This document shows, in pieces, positions 1-5,179 of a DNA stretch of 5,853 nucleotides (positions are counted from its first letter, which is position 1; every line of letters starts with the position of its first letter). Source of the stretch: Ignavibacteria bacterium (lineage in GTDB: Bacteria; Bacteroidota; Ignavibacteria; Ignavibacteriales; Melioribacteraceae). The stretch spans positions 1-5,853 of the forward strand of contig DAIEQT010000273.1 of NCBI GenBank assembly GCA_027347545.1. Reading direction: 5' to 3'. The position numbers and the translations under genes are program-made. Below the pieces are notes generated by a model. It searched no databases. It was not told the DNA's origin and saw only the letters and a list, made by a program, of their open reading frames with translations.

Positions 1-114
1 CATTAGTTCATCAAGCGAATTTGCTTGTGTATGGCATCCCTTTAGTGATGGGACAGATGCAACCAACAATCCCTCGGAATCTTTTTCAATTATTACATTG
101 AATTCTTTTTGCAT
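1..114 (-). CDS. HicB-family antitoxin, N-terminal 38 residues (runs off window)
   Basis: The start codon is the ATG at 114-112 and the frame is open to the window edge, so only 38 residues are seen. They read MQKEFNVIIEKDSEG, then LLVASVPSLKGCHTQ, then ANSLDELM. This is the typical HicB N-terminus: a beta-strand with an 'F-V-I-I-E-K-D' core, 'VASVPxLxGCHTQ', and the start of the 'SLDELM' helix. HicB proteins neutralise the HicA mRNA interferase in type II toxin-antitoxin pairs, and many also repress their own promoter. No hicA lies upstream, because the preceding 91 bp hold no coding sequence. If a toxin is present it must follow hicB (hicB-hicA order), outside the window. A solitary HicB-like protein is the alternative. 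A Bacteroidota-type promoter sits just upstream, so the gene probably has its own transcript. Confidence 0.85.
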   Translation of the reverse strand, partial: MQKEFNVIIEKDSEGLLVASVPSLKGCHTQANSLDELM

Positions 115-132
115 AAGCTCTCATACTATTAT

Positions 133-144
133 TATTTGCAAATA
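133..144. promoter_or_regulatory. 12-bp perfect palindrome overlapping the hicB promoter
   Basis: TATTTGCAAATA is a perfect 12-bp palindrome. It overlaps the predicted -7 element and the likely transcription start, 18 nt upstream of the hicB start codon. Many antitoxins, including HicB proteins with a C-terminal DNA-binding domain, repress their own promoter through an inverted repeat, so this is a candidate operator. Only its symmetry and position support that. AT-rich palindromes of this size also arise by chance. Confidence 0.3.
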
Positions 145-170
145 TAGATAAGTGGAAATTGGCTAACAAA
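139..170 (-). promoter_or_regulatory. Predicted Bacteroidota-type promoter for hicB
   Basis: On the minus strand TTTG (170-167) is followed after exactly 20 nt by TATATTTG (146-139). This fits the primary-sigma consensus of Bacteroidota (-33 TTTG, -7 TAnnTTTG). The -7 element ends 24 nt before the hicB ATG, which leaves a short leader. The match was found by eye. It lies in the only sizeable intergenic gap of the left part and points at a gene that needs a promoter. In this AT-rich sequence a chance match cannot be excluded. Confidence 0.5.
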
Positions 171-205
171 CTGATGCTGAGTACATAGAATTCTACGACC
201 TTAAT

Positions 206-484
206 TCACAAAATTTGTTCGAGAACCTCAATTGCATCTCTGATTGATACTGATGTATGGGTAAAGCCACCTGGGTTCAGTAAAATTCCATCAAAGGAGG
301 TTGAATTCTGAATAAGAGAGCATATTTCAGATTCAGAATTTAACTGATGAAATGAAAAAGTATCATCTAAGAATTCCAAGCTGAGTTTTTGCTCAATCAT
401 TTCTAACGTTAGGCTTCCGTATTGAGTTTTATCCCGTTTGCCAAGTAAGTTAAGATTTGGGCCATTTATGACTAGAATTCTCAT
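206..484 (-). pseudogene. aroQ: Type II 3-dehydroquinate dehydratase, C-terminally truncated
   Basis: AroQ converts 3-dehydroquinate to 3-dehydroshikimate in the shikimate pathway in the cytoplasm and works as a dodecamer. The N-terminal 92 residues are unmistakable: 'ILVINGPNLNLLGKR' with Asn12 and Arg17, the active-site Tyr22 in 'QYGS', the 'QLNSE' segment, and 'GILLNPGGFTHTSVSIRDA' (residues 66-84) with Asn70, Gly72, His76 and Asp83. Family members are about 140-150 residues. This one stops at TGA (206-208) just after 'IRDAIEVLEQIL'. It lacks the 'VEVHLSN' strand with the catalytic His, the Arg segment behind it and the last helix. Without them catalysis should be lost, so I call it a broken gene. 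Its ATG overlaps the stop of the upstream 90-residue gene (ATGA), so it is the last gene of that cluster. A hicB gene follows 91 bp downstream, which suggests a rearrangement removed the 3' end. A sequencing or assembly error is the alternative. Confidence 0.85.
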
Positions 485-753
485 GAGGTTTCACTAATCT
501 CTTCAATAACTTCTCTAAGTTTAGGAGGTAAGTATATCTCGTTTACTCCTAACTCTTTAAGAGCACTTGTTAAAATAATTATCTTACGTTGTAGTGAAGA
601 AAGTTTATTAATTACAATAGTCTTATCGGTTCTCACAATACAATATCCGCCTTGAAAATCACCTCTCTCAAAACGTACTTTTGCCCCTAACTCGGCAGCA
701 AGTTGTTTGAGTTCTACCAAAATATTTTCAAGTTCCTTCTCTTTTATTTTCAT
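481..753 (-). CDS. Small conserved-looking protein of unknown function, 90 aa
   Basis: I do not recognise a named family. The protein has no signal peptide or membrane segment and should be cytoplasmic. Residues 1-22 form a charged helix (MKIKEKELENILVELKQLA). The core, 'ELGAKVRFERGDFQGGYCIVRTD' to 'KTIVINK' (21-50), looks like a three-strand beta-sheet with a Gly-Gly turn. It is followed by a helix with a Ser-Leu N-cap (51-68) and a C-terminal segment 'IYLPPKLREVIEEI'. The whole suggests a compact alpha/beta domain. The start (753) lies inside the end of the upstream membrane-protein gene (26-bp overlap), and the stop overlaps the aroQ start (ATGA). Translational coupling is therefore likely. 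The close packing argues that this is a real gene. Nothing visible assigns a reaction, and co-occurrence with aroQ does not prove a shikimate role. Confidence 0.8.
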   Translation of the reverse strand: MKIKEKELENILVELKQLAAELGAKVRFERGDFQGGYCIVRTDKTIVINKLSSLQRKIIILTSALKELGVNEIYLPPKLREVIEEISETS

Positions 754-1264
754 CTGACTTTGAAAGGGGTTTTAGAATCGTTAAAAAGACGATCGCAAGA
801 TATGAGAAAATTTCGATAAGAGAAAAACTGCTTAAAATTGTAATCCTTTCACGAACTAGTTCCAATACTTTGCCGGATTCAATTGTGCTAGAATAAATAA
901 GAGAAATGATTCTATAATCTTTCAACAACAAGAATATTTCGAATGGTGCTGTTACAAAGATTATCATTGTGGATATGAATAACCAGCCTTCCTTTTTCAA
1001 ACTAGTTTTAGAAAAGACGAGGTAAATAACATATAATACAATGAAGATCGTGTAAGCGACTAAATTGGAAACGATTAGCGGTGAAATTGTGAGCCACACA
1101 GTTATGAGGTTCTCGGCATTGTAAACAGACCTTAAAACCAATCCTTCCGGTTCAAACAGTTGATAAATTACTAGGTGACGACTGATGTAACTTCCAAGCC
1201 AAAATATAAATGAGCTAACTAGGAGAAACTGAACGATTTTCACAAAAAGGTTATTATTTTTCAT
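728..1264 (-). CDS. Four-pass integral membrane protein of unknown function, 178 aa
   Basis: I do not recognise the family. Hydrophobic stretches suggest four transmembrane helices at about residues 7-27, 58-84, 94-114 and 144-164. A polar segment lies between helices 1 and 2 (residues 28-55, 'RHLVIYQLFEPEG'), another between helices 3 and 4 (115-143), and a short charged tail (SKSDENKREGT) ends the protein. No Cys pair, His cluster or catalytic motif is visible. The N-terminus MKNNNLFVKI plus helix 1 could act as an uncleaved signal anchor. It is the first gene of an overlapping cluster with the 90-residue gene and aroQ. It diverges from the Ppx/GppA gene across 36 bp, so the promoters must overlap each other or lie within the neighbouring coding sequence. 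The start ATG at 1264 is the best candidate because the upstream space is so short. Confidence 0.8.
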   Translation of the reverse strand: MKNNNLFVKIVQFLLVSSFIFWLGSYISRHLVIYQLFEPEGLVLRSVYNAENLITVWLTISPLIVSNLVAYTIFIVLYVIYLVFSKTSLKKEGWLFISTMIIFVTAPFEIFLLLKDYRIISLIYSSTIESGKVLELVRERITILSSFSLIEIFSYLAIVFLTILKPLSKSDENKREGT

Positions 1265-1300
1265 AGTCCATAATTTTTTTTCAAAAAATATAAAAAAGAT
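1265..1300. promoter_or_regulatory. 36-bp AT-only-like divergent intergenic region with A/T inverted repeat
   Basis: This is the whole gap between the divergent membrane-protein gene (minus) and the Ppx/GppA gene (plus), and it is almost entirely A and T. It contains a run of eight T, one C and six A (1274-1288), giving a perfect 7-bp inverted repeat ATTTTTT/AAAAAAT (1273-1289) around a TTC centre. Both promoters must be in or next to it. I see no good TAnnTTTG match on the plus strand. On the minus strand TATATTTTTTG is near the consensus but has extra T residues. The A-rich stretch before the ppx ATG resembles leaders that work without a Shine-Dalgarno site. Confidence 0.4.
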
Positions 1301-2236
1301 ATGATTCTTGCCTCAATAGATTTAGGTTCAAACTCAGTTATTTTACTGATAATGGAGTACGATTCAGCATCAAGTTCAATTATCAAGATTTCTGACTACT
1401 ATACTACCCCGCGAATAAGTGAAAATCTAACGGTGAGTGATGGTATTTCTGAACTGGCTATAGGTAGATTGGAAAGTGTATTAATGGAATTCGATAGATT
1501 AATCAAAGTTTCTAGTTGTGAATATGTTATTGTTTCTGCAACCAATGCGTTTAGAATTGCTAAAAACGCAATCAAATTGAAAGAGTTATTAGAAGAAAAG
1601 TTCAAATGGAAAATTTCGATTCTGGCAGGTGAAGAAGAAGCATGGATATCATTTTTAGGCGCTATTATACCTGAATACCAAACTGGTAATTCCCTTTTGA
1701 TTGATATTGGCGGTGGAAGTACGGAGGTAGTTTTCGGCGATTCAAAGAAAATAGTTTTTAGACGAAGCCTTCAACTTGGAGTAGTTTCGCTCAAAGAATT
1801 ATTTTTTTCTTCTATCAAATCAAATTCTATAGACCAAGCACGCCAACACATTGTAAGCAAGTTTTCGGAGATACAAGTAGCTATTCCAGTAAATATTAGA
1901 ACTTTAGCAGTTGCCGGAACTCTTACTACGTTATCTGCAATAATAAATGGAGTGAAAAACTATTCGAATGATCTAGTTGATAACACTGCTCTTACTTTAG
2001 AGCAAGTCGCTGATGTTAGTATTCAACTTCAGCAAATGACACCTTCCGAAATGAGAACTTTGTATGGAAAGATAGTAGAAGGTCGTGAGGATTTACTTGT
2101 CGGCGGCTGTCTGATACTTGAAGAGTTTATGAAGTATTTTAAGATAAATGAAGTCATCGTTAGCACACGAGGGTTAAGATACGGCGCTATTTACGATTAC
2201 TTAATCAAGAATAATCTTTATGCAATCAACAAGTGA
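1301..2236 (+). CDS. Ppx/GppA-family exopolyphosphatase / pppGpp phosphohydrolase
   Basis: Members of this ASKHA-fold family hydrolyse terminal phosphates from polyphosphate or convert pppGpp to ppGpp, in the cytoplasm. Visible signatures, in order: phosphate-1 motif 'ASIDLGSNSVILLI' (4-17); 'SATNAFRIAKNA' (79-90), matching the family's 'SAxREA' region; 'ILAGEEEAWISFLG' (107-120), holding the catalytic Glu; phosphate-2 motif 'LIDIGGGSTEVVFG' (133-146); 'AVAGTLTTLSA' (203-213), the adenosine-type motif; and 'VSTRGLRYGAI' (287-297), the usual C-terminal signature. At 311 residues it is the short two-domain form without an HD domain. The usual 'TRLGEG' segment reads 'TPRISENL' here, a mild deviation. 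The ATG is the first after an in-frame stop. The gene ends inside the 3' end of the convergent Yip1-like gene. Sequence alone does not decide between polyphosphate and pppGpp as substrate. Confidence 0.93.
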   Translation: MILASIDLGSNSVILLIMEYDSASSSIIKISDYYTTPRISENLTVSDGISELAIGRLESVLMEFDRLIKVSSCEYVIVSATNAFRIAKNAIKLKELLEEKFKWKISILAGEEEAWISFLGAIIPEYQTGNSLLIDIGGGSTEVVFGDSKKIVFRRSLQLGVVSLKELFFSSIKSNSIDQARQHIVSKFSEIQVAIPVNIRTLAVAGTLTTLSAIINGVKNYSNDLVDNTALTLEQVADVSIQLQQMTPSEMRTLYGKIVEGREDLLVGGCLILEEFMKYFKINEVIVSTRGLRYGAIYDYLIKNNLYAINK

Positions 2237-2901
2237 TATCCGAATAGCAAAAGAAATAAACTCAATCCTATAATGAAAGAGAGCATTTTATTACCGCTTT
2301 GTGCATATGTCGAAGATACAAAGAGAACCAATACCCAAAGATAAAATAGCCCTTCAATACCATATAAAACGTAAGATACCAATGGCTTAATTACAAGTGG
2401 CGGTGGATTTATTGTGTACCAATAAAATCCATAAAGTGCAAAATGAAAAGGCGTCAAGAAAAGAAAAACGAGTATTACCGGAATTAGCGAATAAGTATAA
2501 ATGGCTAAAACATCTTTAAACCTTGCTGGAATTTTTATGGCGTTAAAAATCAAAGTCGCAAAAAAAGAAATCAGTACAATCAGAGCTACTGAGACCAAGC
2601 CACCTAAAATCAAAGAACCAAATATTGAATTATTTTCATGCTGGCAATAGTTATTTAGAATGTATTGATTAACTGTTGCTTTAATAAGCCAGACTGAGAG
2701 CAAGAATACGATAAAGTTTTTTTTCTCAGCTTGTATAAGCTTAATGGCTGTCTCAACGGGTGAAACAAGCAGATTCCAAATAGTATCCCATAGATCAATA
2801 TTTGGTACACGCGCACGTAAAAAGGAATTGCACTTTTCACAGTTCAAAGAATAAACCGGATTTGAAGCTTGACAATTATTACATATTAGTTGATTGTTCA
2901 T
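2218..2901 (-). CDS. Zinc-ribbon / Yip1-like multi-pass membrane protein
   Basis: The N-terminus carries a zinc ribbon with Cys7-x2-Cys10 and Cys21-x2-Cys24 ('CNNC' and 'CEKC'). A linker with 'WDTIWNLLVSPVETAIKLI' follows, typical of the segment before Yip1-type domains in which a short helix precedes the membrane region. Hydrophobic segments lie at about 62-82, 94-120, 130-150, 153-163, 175-198 and 205-224, giving five or six passes. Bacterial Yip1-domain proteins are inner-membrane proteins of unknown biochemical role. A zinc ribbon in front is a common architecture. The start ATG (2901) lies 4 bp after the natural end of the DUF5683 reading frame, so the gene is probably co-transcribed with parA-parB. 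The protein is complete at 227 residues. Its stop overlaps the convergent Ppx/GppA gene by 19 bp, leaving no room for an intergenic terminator. Confidence 0.82.
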   Translation of the reverse strand: MNNQLICNNCQASNPVYSLNCEKCNSFLRARVPNIDLWDTIWNLLVSPVETAIKLIQAEKKNFIVFLLSVWLIKATVNQYILNNYCQHENNSIFGSLILGGLVSVALIVLISFFATLIFNAIKIPARFKDVLAIYTYSLIPVILVFLFLTPFHFALYGFYWYTINPPPLVIKPLVSYVLYGIEGLFYLWVLVLFVSSTYAQSGNKMLSFIIGLSLFLLLFGYHLLIA

Positions 2902-2905
2902 TTTA

Positions 2906-3472
2906 TCACAATTTTATCCTTAGTGAAACTTGATAACTTTTTGTTCCGGCATCTGCTTCAACATCAAAGTCGAAAAGATGTGCATCAACATAAGCATCAA
3001 TAAGATTAAGAAAATAGGTTAGCCCGATATACACAGCAAACATATCCCTTTGATCTCGAAACTTTTATCTATTATCGTAATAAGATTCAAGCACATATGG
3101 GTCAATATCGGTTGTTAAATTTTTCTTATACAAATCACTATAAGTATTGTAAGATTTATTGTTCGAATTCCACTGATAACCGAGATAACCAAGTACACCC
3201 CAGAAAAGAGGCACTTTCCAGTAAGATTGATTGTAGAACTGGCCAAAACCCGGAATAATTGCGCTTCGAAGAACTGAACCCCATGCGGATTTTTGCATCG
3301 AGAACTTTGTTGTATCTGCTAGAGATGATTCTGCCACTGAAGATGTATCAATTTGGGTTGTTGGTTGGGCGGTTGTATCTTTCTGTGCATTGATCACATT
3401 TAAGCACAAAATAAAAAATATTAATAAAACTTTTTTAATTATACCCTCTTCCAATAGATTCGAGTAATTCAT
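2906..3472 (-). pseudogene. DUF5683-domain envelope protein, interrupted by an in-frame stop
   Basis: The family is common in Bacteroidota and relatives, often next to parB, and its biochemical role is unknown. A hydrophobic signal peptide (about residues 13-29, 'KKVLLIFFILCLNVINA') is followed by a Thr/Ser-rich linker (31-58). The domain then begins: 'WGSVLRSAIIPGFGQFYNQS' (64-83) and 'YWKVPLFWGVLGYLGYQW' (84-101). After 'YYDNR' a TAA at 3065-3067 stops translation at residue 135. The same frame continues without a shift for 52 more codons with the conserved remainder, 'FRDQRDMFAVYIGLTYFLN' and 'LIDAYVDAHLFDFDV', to TGA at 2908-2906, 4 bp before the next gene. A full protein would have about 188 residues. 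A single base change, for example Tyr TAT to TAA, explains this. The only ATG (3472) overlaps parB by 38 bp and precedes an atypical n-region. A start at 3442, where the codon is ATA, would give a normal 'xIKKVLL' leader. Confidence 0.85.
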
Positions 3473-4382
3473 ACAGTCGTTCTAGTTCGGCAGTTGAGTA
3501 AAATTCAATTACAATTTCACCAGCGCCGTTTTTATCTTGCTTAAACATAACTTTTGTTCCAAGAACGCGCTGCATTTTCTCTTCCAGATCTTTTTTAGAC
3601 GCATCACTAATTCTTCCGGTTGTAGATATTGCAGCAATCTTTGTTTTTTTCTTTGAAGATAAAAGCTTTCTTACTTCATCTTCAACTTTTCTAACCGAGT
3701 AGCTATGCTTAATCATTTTTTCTAAAAGCTCGATCTGCTGAATTTCACTTGATAAATTTATTAAAGCACGCGCATGACCGGTTGTAATTTCATCTTTAGC
3801 CAAACTCTGCTGTATTCTGAGTGGCAGTTTTAGCAAACGAATGAAATTAGTTACTGTTGTTCTGTCTTTGCCAACTTTGTCTGCAATCTCCTCTTGAGTA
3901 AGATTACATTCGTCCATCAATCTTTTATACGCATTAGCAATTTCAATTGCGTTAAGCTTTTCTCTCTGAATGTTTTCGATAAGAGAAAGTTCAAGCATTG
4001 CTTCTTTCGTATCAACTTTTATTATGTATGCCGGTATTTCCCTAATGCCAATTTCTCTACACGAGCGAAGTCTTCGTTCACCGGAAATCAGTTCATAATT
4101 ATTACCGTTAGCTCTGCGAACAGTTACCGGTTGAATCAATCCATTTTCAAGAATAGATTTCTTTAATTCTTCCAGAGCTTGCGGTTCAAATTCTGTTCTT
4201 GGCTGATAGGGGTTAGGAGAAATTTTCTCTACGGGGATTTTTGCTAATATATCAAACGAAGCGCCATCATCCTTTTGAATTTCGCTTGAAGGAATGGCAA
4301 TTGGCGCATCAACTTTATCTTTTAATTTTGGGTTGATAAGCGCGTCAAGTCCTCTGCCTAAACCGGGTTTTATTAAGTTCAC
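3435..4382 (-). CDS. parB: Chromosome-partitioning protein ParB (parS-binding CTPase clamp)
   Basis: ParB loads at parS sites near the origin, spreads as a CTP-dependent sliding clamp and stimulates the ParA ATPase. The 315 residues contain the N-terminal ParA-contacting motif 'GLGRGLDALI' (7-16) and the N-domain with 'NPYQPR' (57-62). The CTP-binding boxes are 'GERRLRS' (101-107) and 'ENIQREKLN' (136-144). The helix-turn-helix is 'LTQEEIADKVGKDRTTVTNF' (161-180), followed by 'TTGHARALINL' (200-210). The C-terminal dimerisation part (265-312) is preceded by a basic linker (KKKTK). Box II has Ser where most members have Ala, a minor change. Length and motifs are normal. The start is GTG (4382-4380), directly after the parA TAA and preceded by a clear Shine-Dalgarno site, so the two genes are translationally linked. 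Confidence 0.97.
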   Translation of the reverse strand: MNLIKPGLGRGLDALINPKLKDKVDAPIAIPSSEIQKDDGASFDILAKIPVEKISPNPYQPRTEFEPQALEELKKSILENGLIQPVTVRRANGNNYELISGERRLRSCREIGIREIPAYIIKVDTKEAMLELSLIENIQREKLNAIEIANAYKRLMDECNLTQEEIADKVGKDRTTVTNFIRLLKLPLRIQQSLAKDEITTGHARALINLSSEIQQIELLEKMIKHSYSVRKVEDEVRKLLSSKKKTKIAAISTTGRISDASKKDLEEKMQRVLGTKVMFKQDKNGAGEIVIEFYSTAELERLYELLESIGRGYN

Positions 4383-5162
4383 TTACTCGCTCCCCTTTCT
4401 CTGAAGATTATTTCTTTGAATTAATTCTGATGCTAACGAAATATAATTCTGCGCGCCAATAGAACTTGCATCGTAAAGAATTACAGGTTTGGAATGGCTG
4501 GGAGCTTCAGATAATCTAACATTTCTGTGTATGATTGTGTCGTAAACTTTGTTCCCAAAATATTTTTTAACTTCATCAACAACTTGATGGGATAAGCGAA
4601 GACGTGTATCATACATTGTCAATACAACTCCTTCCACAGCGAGCTCTTCATTTAGATTTTTCTTAACTATGTTTATTGTATTAAGCAACTGACCAAGCCC
4701 TTCTAGAGCAAAGTACTCACACTGAACGGGGATTAAAACCGAATTTGCTGAAGTGAGAGCGTTAAGCGTCAGAAGTCCAAGTGAAGGAGGACAATCAATA
4801 AAAATAAAATCGTAATTGCTTTGAATAGTTTGTAGCGCGTTCTTTAGTAGATACTCTCTGGCTTCGAGCGAGACCATCTCTACTTCTGCGCCGACTAGAT
4901 TAATATTTGACGGCAGAATATCCAGAAACGGCATGTAAGTATTCTGAATACAGTTCTCAACCGGTTCTTGCCCAATCAAAACTTGGTAAACTGATAAATC
5001 GTTATTCTCAATTCCCAAGCCAGAAGTTGAATTTGCTTGCGGATCAATATCAATTAAGAGAGTTTTGAATTCAGCGGCGGCAACTGATGCCGAAAGATTA
5101 ATTGCGGTAGTTGTTTTACCTACGCCGCCCTTCTGATTTGCTATTACAATAGTTTTTGCCAT
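4383..5162 (-). CDS. parA: Chromosome-partitioning ATPase ParA (Soj-type)
   Basis: ParA is a deviant-Walker ATPase that binds DNA non-specifically as an ATP dimer and segregates origins together with ParB. Visible motifs: 'KGGVGKTTTAINLS' (11-24), the deviant Walker A with signature Lys11; 'LLIDIDPQANSTSGLG' (35-50), switch I; 'DFIFIDCPPSLGLLTLNAL' (118-136), Walker B with Asp123; 'TMYDTRLRLSHQVVDEV' (182-198), the DNA-contacting arginine region; and 'RNVRLSEAPSHSKP' (213-226), a hallmark of chromosomal ParA/Soj. At 259 residues it has the length of the short chromosomal type without an N-terminal HTH. The ATG at 5162 begins directly at the conserved 'MAKTIVIANQKGG' and needs no extension. 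It starts 17 bp after the hydrolase stop codon, with no good Shine-Dalgarno site, so it is probably read from an upstream transcript. It abuts parB. Confidence 0.97.
   Translation of the reverse strand: MAKTIVIANQKGGVGKTTTAINLSASVAAAEFKTLLIDIDPQANSTSGLGIENNDLSVYQVLIGQEPVENCIQNTYMPFLDILPSNINLVGAEVEMVSLEAREYLLKNALQTIQSNYDFIFIDCPPSLGLLTLNALTSANSVLIPVQCEYFALEGLGQLLNTINIVKKNLNEELAVEGVVLTMYDTRLRLSHQVVDEVKKYFGNKVYDTIIHRNVRLSEAPSHSKPVILYDASSIGAQNYISLASELIQRNNLQRKGSE
4390..4398 (-). promoter_or_regulatory. Shine-Dalgarno site for the GTG start of parB
   Basis: On the minus strand AAAGGGGAG lies 7 nt before the parB GTG, inside the last parA codons. It is the only strong Shine-Dalgarno-like site I see in the window, and it supports the GTG start. 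Confidence 0.65.
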
Positions 5163-5179
5163 ATATATTCAGTAGTATA

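Noticed and set aside
187..481. TAGAATTCT repeated at 187-195 and 473-481 on both sides of the aroQ remnant
   Set aside because: It is 9 bp in AT-rich DNA with a palindromic core. There is no target duplication or mobile-element structure, so chance is the simpler explanation.
486..496. Half of a parS-like site (GTTTCAC), and another (GTGAAAC) near 2923-2929
   Set aside because: Both lack the second half of the 16-bp parS palindrome (TGTTTCACGTGAAACA). Single 7-bp halves are expected by chance. No full parS was found by eye.
1399..1605. Minus-strand ORF of 68 residues inside the Ppx/GppA gene
   Set aside because: Antisense to conserved Ppx/GppA motifs and with low-complexity composition. 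It is a shadow frame.
2655..2840. Minus-strand ORF of 61 residues inside the Yip1-like gene
   Set aside because: It is in a different frame of the same strand, within an intact gene whose zinc ribbon and membrane segments are clear in the main frame.
3894..4166. Plus-strand ORF of 90 residues inside parB
   Set aside because: It lies antisense within an intact, motif-rich parB and shows no recognisable protein features. It is a shadow frame.
5163..5179. AT-rich, weakly symmetric gap before parA as an operator or terminator
   Set aside because: The symmetry is imperfect (only the outer ATATA/TATAT pairs), there is no GC stem and only 17 bp. It is not convincing as a regulatory site.
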